A program made the translations under genes and the position numbers. From contig NZ_CP177150.1 in the NCBI RefSeq assembly GCF_050389775.1, positions 45,305 through 109,304 on the forward strand: a stretch of 64,000 bases of DNA, in the 5' to 3' direction. The notes beneath the pieces were generated by a model, which saw only the letters and a program-made list of their open reading frames with translations, was not told the origin of the DNA and ran no database searches. Each line of letters opens with the position of its first letter. Within the stretch, counting starts at the first letter, position 1. Of the stretch, positions 56,043 through 63,957 are shown piece by piece. Source of the DNA: Marinibacterium sp050389775 (lineage in GTDB: Bacteria > Pseudomonadota > Alphaproteobacteria > Rhodobacterales > Rhodobacteraceae).

Positions 56043-56987
56043 TCATCCGGCCGCTGTCGCGGTCCAGCTTTTGCCGCCGTCGCGGCTGAGTTTCAGGGTG
56101 CCGCCGATGACAGCGGCGATGTACGTCTCGTCACGAGGATGAACCGCGATCGCAGTCGCGGCGCTAAGAGCCACCTGGGTCCAGACCACCCCGCCATCCG
56201 CCGAGGTCCAGATCCCCGAGGGCAGAGCGGCATAGAGCCGCTCCGGTGCCGAAGGGCTGCTCGCCAGCGACTGTACCGGCTCGCCGTCGGGCAAGGGGTT
56301 TTCGGGAGGTGGCGCATCGCCAGAGACCAGCGCATCCATTGCGTTGCCCGGTTGGACGTCCTGCCACCGGCAGAAACAGTCAGGCACCCGGGTCAGACCC
56401 ATCTCGGTGCCGGCATAAATCCATATGCCGCCCATGCCGGTCTCTAGATCGACGGACGCCAAAGTGAGCGGATCGCGCTCGGCCTCTTTGAGCCAGGGGC
56501 GGTCCATCGCCAGGGTCCAGGTTTCGCCAGCGTCCTCGCTCTTATAGAGACCGTCGCCGCGGACTGCCGCATAGATTAGGTCGGGGTTCCGCGATGCGAT
56601 TGCGAGGGCATTCACTTCTCCGTCCGGAAGCCCGGCATTGCCGATGCGCCACGTTGCCGAACCATCGGCCGACAGTGCGACACCGCCCTTTTCCAGGCCG
56701 GCGGCGACAAGGCCGGGCCGGTCAGGATTGGTGGCCATTGCCAGCACTTTGCCGGGCGTCGTCCGCTCGGCCCAGGTGCCGCCGTTATCCTCGCTGACGT
56801 TCAACGTTGCTTCCGCCGCCAACAGCACGTCACCGTCGAAAGCCAACGCGCGGATTCCGCCGCCGCTGCCGGCCCGCGCAAGGTCCGGCAGAAGTACATA
56901 GGCGCTTACGCCGAGAGCCGACGAAAGAAAGGCGCGTCGCGTGGGAAGCAGCGTTGGGTATACGGATCTCAATTTGCTTTCTCCCAT
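56043..56987 (-). CDS. Asp-box beta-propeller (Ycf48/sortilin-like), secreted, 314 aa
   Basis: Tat signal (PTRRAFLSSALGVSAYVLLP) and at least four Asp-box motifs: VSEDNGGTW, KSEDAGETW, TSADGGVVW and LSRDGGKSW, spaced about 50-100 residues. A Cys pair CFCRW lies in the middle. Such propellers act as protein-binding or assembly platforms, like Ycf48 in photosystem II. Coupled to the multicopper oxidase gene (2 bases apart), it may assist its maturation. Confidence 0.75.
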   Translation of the reverse strand: MGESKLRSVYPTLLPTRRAFLSSALGVSAYVLLPDLARAGSGGGIRALAFDGDVLLAAEATLNVSEDNGGTWAERTTPGKVLAMATNPDRPGLVAAGLEKGGVALSADGSATWRIGNAGLPDGEVNALAIASRNPDLIYAAVRGDGLYKSEDAGETWTLAMDRPWLKEAERDPLTLASVDLETGMGGIWIYAGTEMGLTRVPDCFCRWQDVQPGNAMDALVSGDAPPPENPLPDGEPVQSLASSPSAPERLYAALPSGIWTSADGGVVWTQVALSAATAIAVHPRDETYIAAVIGGTLKLSRDGGKSWTATAAG

Positions 56988-56989
56988 GT

Positions 56990-58441
56990 TCAGGCCACCC
57001 GGATCACGCCCATCATCCCCGCCGCCTGGTGCTCGAGAATGTGGCAATGAAACATCCAGTCCCCCGGATTGTCGGCGACAAAGGCGATCTCGACGCGTTC
57101 GCGCGGTGCCATCAGAACCGTGTCCTGCCACTCGCGATGCTCGGTCGGTGCCCCATCGCGGGTGATGACCCGGAAGGAATGGCCGTGCAGGTGGATCGGG
57201 TGATGGAAAGCCGTTGCGTTGGTCATCTGGATGACGTGACTTGCATCGCGTTCGAGGGTGAGGAAGGGATCGAGCATATGCCCCTCGGCCGCCTTGCCGG
57301 TGACGAACCATATGCCGCGCCCGTCGTGGCGCATGCCCATCATGCCGCCCCCCATCATGCCGCCGGATGGACTGAGACCCATGTCGCGTTCGACCATCGC
57401 GCCCATCATGCCGCCGGTGAACAGCACCTCGTGGCGGCGCGCAGACGCCATGTCCGGTTCCGGAAGCGAATTGTCAGGCAAGGCAATATCCCAATCGGGC
57501 GGCGCGTCGCGCAGTGGCGCGCCCTCGTAGACGATATCGAGCAGCCGATACTCGTTATCGCGATAGGCCCGATCGACCAGCTGAACCCTTGAGCCCGAGG
57601 CGCCAGTACAATCCAGGATGACATCGGCCCGCATGGCGGGGCCGAGCAAAACCCGCCCGCCGGGCGCTGCATGGGGGGCGACAGGCTGGCCATCCAGCGC
57701 GATGACGCGCGGTTCGTGGTCGCCGAAATCGAGCGCGAAGATGCGTGCATTGGCGGCGTTGATAAGCCGCAGCCGGATGCGCTCGCCTCGCCGCACAGCG
57801 AAGGTCTCGGGAATCTGCCCGTTGATCGTGACCGTGTTTCCCAACCGTCCGGCGTGGCTCATGTCCATGGTCGCGCCGAAATCGTCCGAGATAGTAGCAT
57901 CCCGCGTCAGGCGCCAGTCGTCGAGGATCCAGGTGATGTCGCGGTCGACCTGCGGCGCGTTCGGTTCCTCAATGATGAGTGGTCCGTAGAGACCGCGCCC
58001 GACCTGCTCGAAGCTGCGCTGGTGGGGGTGATACCAGAAGGTTCCCGCATCGACTGCCTCGAACTCGTAGGTAAAGGTCTCGCCCGGTGCAATTGGCGTC
58101 TGGGTCAGGTGCGGCACCCCGTCCATGGCGTTCGGCACGCGCAGCCCGTGCCAGTGGACCGTGCTGTCCTCGGCCAAGCCGTTCATGACGTCGATGCGCA
58201 AGCGTTCGCCCTGACGCACGCGCAATTCGGGGCCGGGAACCTGTCCGTTGTAGCACCACGCGGGTGTCTCGGGGTGCGGGTTGGGCACTAGCCGCGCAGC
58301 GCCCGGCGCGGCACGCAACGAGAAACTACGGCTCTGCGACTCGGCGAACGTGGTCTTGCCGAAGGCCGTTGCAGCAACCCCCGCTACCGAAGCAGCGAGA
58401 AAGGAACGGCGCGATAGAGTCGGATTGGATCGGTTGAACAT
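56990..58441 (-). CDS. Multicopper oxidase with Tat signal and Met-rich loop, 483 aa
   Basis: Tat signal (LSRRSFLAASVAGVAATAFG). Copper motifs VHWHGLRVP (about residue 98), FWYHPHQRS (about 137), HHPIHLHGHSF (about 417) and WMFHCHILEHQAAGMMGVIR (about 461-480). A Met-rich segment (GMMGAMVERDMGLSPSGGMM, then GGGMMGMRHDG) lies before the last domain and would funnel Cu(I) to the T1 site as in CueO. Third multicopper oxidase of the window. Confidence 0.92.
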   Translation of the reverse strand: MFNRSNPTLSRRSFLAASVAGVAATAFGKTTFAESQSRSFSLRAAPGAARLVPNPHPETPAWCYNGQVPGPELRVRQGERLRIDVMNGLAEDSTVHWHGLRVPNAMDGVPHLTQTPIAPGETFTYEFEAVDAGTFWYHPHQRSFEQVGRGLYGPLIIEEPNAPQVDRDITWILDDWRLTRDATISDDFGATMDMSHAGRLGNTVTINGQIPETFAVRRGERIRLRLINAANARIFALDFGDHEPRVIALDGQPVAPHAAPGGRVLLGPAMRADVILDCTGASGSRVQLVDRAYRDNEYRLLDIVYEGAPLRDAPPDWDIALPDNSLPEPDMASARRHEVLFTGGMMGAMVERDMGLSPSGGMMGGGMMGMRHDGRGIWFVTGKAAEGHMLDPFLTLERDASHVIQMTNATAFHHPIHLHGHSFRVITRDGAPTEHREWQDTVLMAPRERVEIAFVADNPGDWMFHCHILEHQAAGMMGVIRVA

Positions 58442-58579
58442 GAACTTGTACTCTCTGATCTGACGGCGCTGCACCGCGGCAAAGCTGCGGTGGCGGTGCG
58501 ATTGTCTCGCGCGACCGCACGGAAGCGCGCAGTCGGTACGAGTCGACACATCCAGCGCGATCAGGCGCCGAGTGTCGGA

Positions 58580-58924
58580 TCAGAGGTAGAATCGAGGTGG
58601 TTCTTTAGCCGGAGGACCGGTGATGCCACGCGCAACCCGCTCCGGCATCCGGTCATGCGCGATGGACGTGGCGACATGGCCCGTGTCCGCCGAAGCAACC
58701 GGAACAGCGGCCATCCCTGTGACGTTGCACACGAAATTGCAAACCCCGCCCTTGAGTCCGGCCTCCTGATCGCCGCACGCGTCGCAATCGTCCATCCCGG
58801 ACATCCCGGCATCCGCGGTGATCATCGCGGAGGCCATGGCAGCCGATCCCGCCGAATGCGCAACTGCGCCCACGGCGAAAGCCATGAGCGCGAGAAAGCA
58901 GAAAAGGCGGGCGAACAAGATCAT
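58580..58924 (-). CDS. Small secreted Cys-rich protein heading the operon, 114 aa
   Basis: Signal peptide (RLFCFLALMAFAVGAVAHSA), Met stretch, then GMDDCDACGDQEAGLKGGVC and NFVCNVTGMA: four Cys in two CxxC/CxxxC sets. It has the same general design and gene position as 13606-13926 and 22427-22780 (upstream of a multicopper oxidase). First gene of the large minus-strand operon. Confidence 0.62.
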   Translation of the reverse strand: MILFARLFCFLALMAFAVGAVAHSAGSAAMASAMITADAGMSGMDDCDACGDQEAGLKGGVCNFVCNVTGMAAVPVASADTGHVATSIAHDRMPERVARGITGPPAKEPPRFYL

Positions 58925-58937
58925 GGATAATTATCTA

Positions 58938-59408
58938 CTATTGCGTTGCATGAATATCCAGCGACGGCTTGTCGCGTTTCCGTGAAGTGCGATTTATCGC
59001 CTGATCACCGTCTTCGCGGGAAACCTGTTGCGCCAGGTCGTCAATGATCGGGCAATCAGGCCGTTTGTCGCCCTGACACCGTGCGACAAGATCGCCGAGC
59101 GTTGCGCTCAATGCCTGTAGTTCTTCGATCTTTCGGTCGATTTGCGTCAGATGGATCTTCGCAATCGCCTTGACTTCGGAGCTCGACCGCTCGCGGTCTT
59201 CGTAAAGAGACAAGAGCGTTCGGCAATCCTCGATGCTGAACCCCAGGGAGCGGGCGCGTCCGAGGAATGCAAGCGTGTTCAATTCGCGATATCCAAACTC
59301 GCGATAACCGTTCTCACGACGCGGTGGACGAACAAGCCCGATATCCTCGTAGTATCGAATGGTTTTGGCGGGCAGTCCGCTTCGTTCGGAGACGTCACCA
59401 ATGTTCAT
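58938..59408 (-). CDS. cueR: CueR-type copper-responsive MerR regulator, 156 aa
   Basis: MerR HTH (IGDVSERSGLPAKTIRYYED, residues 3-22) and the CueR metal loop ARCQGDKRPDCPIIDDLAQQ with the two Cys spaced as in Cu(I)/Ag(I) sensors. There is no third Cys in the helix, in contrast to the PbrR-type protein at 40181. A long basic C-terminal tail follows. GAGG precedes the ATG at 59408. It has its own operator and controls copA and probably the DUF305 operon. Confidence 0.9.
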   Translation of the reverse strand: MNIGDVSERSGLPAKTIRYYEDIGLVRPPRRENGYREFGYRELNTLAFLGRARSLGFSIEDCRTLLSLYEDRERSSSEVKAIAKIHLTQIDRKIEELQALSATLGDLVARCQGDKRPDCPIIDDLAQQVSREDGDQAINRTSRKRDKPSLDIHATQ

Positions 59409-59437
59409 CGTTGAAACCTCGCTTGATCCATAGCCAA

Positions 59438-59468
59438 CAGATAGGGGTTCCACTAACTGGAAGGTCAA
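59438..59468 (-). promoter_or_regulatory. CueR-type promoter of cueR
   Basis: Minus strand: -35 TTGACC, 19-bp spacer TTCCAGTTAGTGGAACCCC, -10 TATCTG; 30 bases before the start codon. Imperfect dyad, as for autoregulation. Confidence 0.75.
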
Positions 59469-59572
59469 TGCCTGCATAGATTTTTTCTTTTTGATTGCCG
59501 TCTGATTCTGCTCGGATCTGTCGCCACTTAAATGAATGCGACTCCGGAAAGTGCCTGAGTGGCTCCATTTTT

Positions 59573-61885
59573 TCAAAGACGCACCGATCTCAGTCGCAAC
59601 GCATTCCCGATGACCGAGACAGATGAAAGGCTCATCGCGGCAGCTGCGAACATCGGCGAGATCAGGAGACCAAAGAACGGGAACAGAACCCCGGCGGCCA
59701 CTGGCACACCGGCAGTGTTGTAGATCATGGCGAAGAACAAATTCTGCCTGATGTTCCGCATTGTCGCCAGCGACAGGCGGCGCGCTCTGACAAGTCCGTT
59801 TAGGTCCCCTTTGACCAAGGTGAAACCTGCGCTTTCGATCGCGACATCGGCGCCGGTACCCATGGCGATACCGACATCGGCCTGCGCCAAAGCAGGTGCA
59901 TCGTTCACACCGTCCCCGGCCATGGCGACCCTGCATCCCTCGGCCTGAAGCTCACGTATGATGCGGGCCTTGTCCTCGGGCAGGACATCGGCGCGTATCT
60001 CGTCGATGCCGAGCCGCCCCGCCACGGCCTTGGCCGTGCGCTCATTGTCGCCCGTGACCATTACGATCCGGAAACCTAGGTCATGCAGGGCCTTCAGGGC
60101 GGCAGGAGTTGTTTCCTTGACCGGATCTGCCACGCTCACGAGACCGGCGATCCCGCCGTCGACGACGACAAACATGACCGTTTCACCTTCGTCGCGACGG
60201 GCGTTGGCGACTTCGGTCACCTCAGGCGCATCGATACCGAGTTCGGCGAGCATCTTCGCGTTGCCCAAGGCCACCGGTTTGCCGTCCACGTTACCCTTAA
60301 CACCCATGCCGGTGACGGCTTCGAACGCGTCGGCATTTGCGAGTTTCATGCCGCGTGCCTCAGCACCGCGCACAATCGCCTCAGCCAGCGGGTGCTCGGA
60401 GCCGCGTTCCAGGCTGGCAGCAAGTCGAAGAACCTCGGCTTCTTCGTGGCCGTCTTCCGGTAGCACGACAGACAGTTCCGGTTTGCCCATCGTCAGAGTG
60501 CCGGTCTTGTCAACGATCAGCGTGTCCACCTTCTCGAATGCCTCAAGCGCTTCGGCATTCTTGATCAGCACGCCCGCCTGAGCCCCGCGCCCGGTCGCGG
60601 TCATGATGGACATCGGCGTTGCGAGCCCGAGCGCGCAGGGACAGGCAATGATGAGAACGGCGATGGCGGAGACCAGGCCGTAAGCCAGCGCGGGCGACGG
60701 CCCCCAGATTGACCATGAGACGAACGAAATGACTGCAACCGCGATCACAGCTGGTACAAAATAGCCGGCCACGGCGTCTGCGAGCTTCTGGATCGGAGCG
60801 CGGGACCTCTGTGCTGCTGCCACCATTTCGACGATCTGTGCCAGCATCGTGTCCTTTCCTACGCGTCTGGCTTCGATCACGAGGCTGCCGGTGCCGTTGA
60901 TTGTCGCCCCGGTGACCACGTCGCCTTCGACTTTCTCGACCGGCACAGGCTCGCCCGTGAGCATCGACTCATCAACCGACGACCGCCCTTCGACAACTTC
61001 GCCGTCCACTGGCACCTTCTCGCCTGGGCGCACTTTTATGCGGTCGCCAATCTGCACGTCCTCCAGAGGCACTTCCTCTTCCGTTCCGTCCTCACGTATC
61101 AGACGTGCGCTCTTTGCGGCCAGGTCGAGCAAGGTGCGGATGGCCGAGCCGGTCCGCTCCCGGGCACGTAGTTCCAGAATCTGTCCAAGTAGCACCAGAA
61201 CCACGATCACCGCGCCCGCTTCAAAGTAGACACCGACATTGCCTTCAACGTCCCGAAAACCGCTTGGGAATAGTCCGGGCGCGATTACTGCGATCGTGCT
61301 GAACGCCCAGGCAGCGGCAACTCCCATACCGATCAGGCTGAACATGTTGAGGTTCATGGTCCTGAAGCTCTTCCAGCCGCGCACCAGAAACGGCCAACCT
61401 GACCAGAGAATGACCGGCGTAGCCAGAATTAGCTCGATCCAGTGGGCCAATCCCTCGCCAATCCAGCTGCGCACGGGGAGACCGACATAGCCTCCCATCG
61501 CTAGAACGACGACGGGAACGGTTAGGATTGTGCCGATCCAGAACCTGCGGGTGAAATCGACGAGTTCCGGATTGGGGCCTTCATCGACTGTCTGAATATC
61601 TTTTGGCTCCAGCGCCATACCACAAATCGGGCAGTCGCCGGGGCCGACCTGCTCGATCTCGGGGTGCATCGGACATGTATAAATCGTGCCTTCTGGCATT
61701 GCTTCCGGCGTGGGTCCTCCGTCTATGTAGGTTTCCGGTGCTGCATCGAACTTCTCCTTGCAGCGCGTCGAGCAGAAGAAATACGGCGCGCCTGCAACTT
61801 GGGATACATGGCGTGCGGTCGCGCGATCAACGGACATCCCGCACACCGGATCGCTCACTATCTCGCTCGTCTCGTCAGCACACAT
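59573..61885 (-). CDS. copA: CopA-type Cu(I) P1B ATPase with YHS and HMBD domains, 770 aa
   Basis: Instead of HMA domains the N-terminus has a YHS domain (SDPVCGMSVDRATARHV, YFFCSTRCKEKF) and a heavy-metal-binding domain (YTCPMHPEIEQVGPGDCPIC). ATPase motifs: IIACPCALGLATPMSI, VDKTGTLTMGKPEL, SEHPLAEAIV and GDGVNDAPALAQADVGIAMG. The last TM helices with MIYNTAGVPVAAG and MSLSSVSVIGNAL are those of Cu(I) pumps. The start at 61885 (GGAGG upstream) lies downstream of the CueR promoter; a longer frame would start before it. Confidence 0.94.
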   Translation of the reverse strand: MCADETSEIVSDPVCGMSVDRATARHVSQVAGAPYFFCSTRCKEKFDAAPETYIDGGPTPEAMPEGTIYTCPMHPEIEQVGPGDCPICGMALEPKDIQTVDEGPNPELVDFTRRFWIGTILTVPVVVLAMGGYVGLPVRSWIGEGLAHWIELILATPVILWSGWPFLVRGWKSFRTMNLNMFSLIGMGVAAAWAFSTIAVIAPGLFPSGFRDVEGNVGVYFEAGAVIVVLVLLGQILELRARERTGSAIRTLLDLAAKSARLIREDGTEEEVPLEDVQIGDRIKVRPGEKVPVDGEVVEGRSSVDESMLTGEPVPVEKVEGDVVTGATINGTGSLVIEARRVGKDTMLAQIVEMVAAAQRSRAPIQKLADAVAGYFVPAVIAVAVISFVSWSIWGPSPALAYGLVSAIAVLIIACPCALGLATPMSIMTATGRGAQAGVLIKNAEALEAFEKVDTLIVDKTGTLTMGKPELSVVLPEDGHEEAEVLRLAASLERGSEHPLAEAIVRGAEARGMKLANADAFEAVTGMGVKGNVDGKPVALGNAKMLAELGIDAPEVTEVANARRDEGETVMFVVVDGGIAGLVSVADPVKETTPAALKALHDLGFRIVMVTGDNERTAKAVAGRLGIDEIRADVLPEDKARIIRELQAEGCRVAMAGDGVNDAPALAQADVGIAMGTGADVAIESAGFTLVKGDLNGLVRARRLSLATMRNIRQNLFFAMIYNTAGVPVAAGVLFPFFGLLISPMFAAAAMSLSSVSVIGNALRLRSVRL

Positions 61886-61913
61886 GATTGACCTCCATTT
61901 CCAATCTGTCGAA

Positions 61914-61944
61914 GATATGCATCTTCCAGTCACTGGAAGGTCAA
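61914..61944 (-). promoter_or_regulatory. CueR-type promoter of the Cu ATPase gene
   Basis: Minus strand: -35 TTGACC, 19-bp spacer TTCCAGTGACTGGAAGATG with a nearly perfect dyad, -10 CATATC. It is very similar to the copA promoters of other Proteobacteria. Confidence 0.85.
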
Positions 61945-62086
61945 TGGCCTTTTTCTTGAGAACTCCAACTCTTCACAAGACACTAGGTAGAAAACCCGCC
62001 ATCGGCTGTTCGCTATCCGAAACCATCAAAAAAACCTCAGCCGCACCGGTCATGTTTGAATATTCGGCCTCGCGAAATTCGGTAGC

Positions 62087-62500
62087 CTACCGGGAGACCG
62101 ATACCGACCCGGGCAGCTCGATGCGAAAGAGAAAAGTCGCCTGAACGACGGCAAGCATGAGCGCGACTGCGAACACGATCCAAGTTCCAAATGCTGCAAT
62201 GGCAAAGCCTCCCAGAAGCGGGAAGACAAACGCTGGAGCGGTCAAGGCATTGAAATAGCCGCTATACGATGGGCGACGCTCGTCTGGGGAGACTTCCATC
62301 AATAGCCCGAATACGGCAATCGTCAGGCCGTTCGTCAGCGCGCCGAGGGAAAAGAATACGGCGATGAGAATGGCCAAGCCGATCCCTGGCGGAACCGGGC
62401 TGACCAAGAGCACCAATACGACCAGCGGTGGGGCCGAGCGCGCAATAGCGATGGCGCGCATCAGGCTCAGCTTGCCCAGCCCGACGAGGTCGATCTCGCC
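62087..62500 (-). pseudogene. C-terminal fragment of an MFS transporter
   Basis: Four TM helices typical of the C-terminal half of a major facilitator (SAPPLVVLVLLVSPVPPGIG, FFSLGALTNGLTIAVFGLLM, PAFVFPLLGGFAIAAFGTWI, FAVALMLAVVQATFLFRI) with the loop MEVSPDERRPSYSGYFNALT. The frame then runs into sequence that encodes the DUF2493 protein on the other strand, so the N-terminal half is gone. The break is at about 62490-62510. Confidence 0.8.
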
Positions 62501-63271
62501 ATGGCGACGCTCTTTGACACCACCATCGGCCTCCTCACCGGCAGCCAGTTGGAAGACAATCTCGAAGAGATGCTCTGGTCCCTCACTTCGATCTTCCATC
62601 GTCGCTTCACCCACATTCAGAAGCTCCTTGACGACAATGAGTTCGAGGTCCGGGAAAGTCTGGCCATCCAGGACGGCTCAGAGGTCGCCTCGGTCGAGCT
62701 CGAGCGCCTCCAGATGATCGGGCTCAAGCTCTGGGACCATCGCGACGCCTTCGAGCAGATGCGCGATCTGGCCGTGGACCACTTCTCGGCCGCCACAGGC
62801 TCGCCCTGGCTGCCCCGCACAGGATCCAAGGTCTCGCATCGCGGCCTCACCTCCGCCGTGGTGGATAGCCGGGCCTATCTGTCGGCCAAGCGCCGCAAAG
62901 AGACCGAGGTGCACTGCCCCGAAGGTACAAGGATCGCCTTCTCGGGCGGGGACTATCACGCCTATGATCTGATCTGGTCCGTTCTCGACGCTACCCACGC
63001 CAAATACCCCGACATGGTGCTCTTGCACGGTGGCACGCCCAAGGGTGCCGAGATGATTGCGGCCCGCTGGGCAGATACCCGCGGTGTCACCCAGGTGGTC
63101 TTCAAGCCCGACTGGAAGAGCCACGGCAAAGCCGCTCCCTTCAAGCGCAACGACAAGATGCTCGAGACGATGCCCCAAAGTCTGATCGCCACCCCCGGTT
63201 CGGGCATTACCGAGAACATCGTCGACAAGGCCCGCAAGCTGGGGATCCGCATCAAGAGGATCGGGGCTTAG
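62501..63271 (+). CDS. DUF2493 (SLOG) protein, 256 aa, possibly 5'-truncated
   Basis: The C-terminal SLOG domain (RIAFSGGDYHAYDLIWSVLD, GGTPKGAEMIAARWADTRGV, HGKAAPFKRNDKMLETMPQS) is a clear paralogue of 4889-5818. The N-terminal helical region aligns too, but about 40 residues present at the start of the other protein are missing; the ATG at 62501 lies exactly at the junction with the MFS fragment, so the true start may have been lost and replaced. Ribosome binding site is poor (GAGG at 11 bases). Confidence 0.75.
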   Translation: MATLFDTTIGLLTGSQLEDNLEEMLWSLTSIFHRRFTHIQKLLDDNEFEVRESLAIQDGSEVASVELERLQMIGLKLWDHRDAFEQMRDLAVDHFSAATGSPWLPRTGSKVSHRGLTSAVVDSRAYLSAKRRKETEVHCPEGTRIAFSGGDYHAYDLIWSVLDATHAKYPDMVLLHGGTPKGAEMIAARWADTRGVTQVVFKPDWKSHGKAAPFKRNDKMLETMPQSLIATPGSGITENIVDKARKLGIRIKRIGA

Positions 63272-63957
63272 GCCCCGGTTCTACAATGACATCAGTCAGA
63301 GCCCCCTGTGCGGTTCGCTTTATGAGTTCGCAAAGGTGCGCAGTTCTGCGGGATTTGACCTGTCAGACTGCTGAGTGTGTCGATGAGTATTTCTAGCTGG
63401 TCACTGTCGCGGGCCTTCCTGAAGCCTCAGAACGCTAAGAAAACCGCGAACCAGGACGATCGGTCCCTGCAAGCCGTCATCCCCTGATGGCCGAGCGACG
63501 CAGCGTGACGCTAAGAATCGGCTGGGAAAACCCTGCCGATTCCCTCGGCTTCCCTTCGCACTGAAACGCATTGCTTGCCTGTTTGAGCGCATCGGCTGGT
63601 GCACTTGGTGGAACCCACCGATTACTGGTTGGGCCTATGGTGATGATGAAGCAATCTGTATCGGATGGGACGGGTTCGCGGTCTGCTTAGCGTTCTGCAG
63701 CTTCGTGCCTCTTGCGTTTTGACAGCCGTGCATTCTTGAAAAACTAAATAATATTATATGGTTGCGTCGAAGTTGATGCGGAACGCAATTCGACTTCACA
63801 TGCGAGCTTGTGACGGTGTGCCTAGATATTGGGTAGCCAATTTGCGCCATCGCTACACTTTGTCGAGACATCTAGGCTCGCTGGGAGATTGTGTAAGATC
63901 GACCCGCCCGACGAAAAACGTTGTTAAGACTCGTTTTTCCGTGTAGATGACACTTTA
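63272..63957. other. Gene-free region at the right end
   Basis: 686 bases without a convincing gene. The last 250 bases are AT-richer than the rest of the window, with a run such as AAAACTAAATAATATTATATGG (given in part: AAATAATATTATATGG) and GACGAAAAACG/CGTTTTTCC near the end, as seen in promoter or origin regions. Confidence 0.4.
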
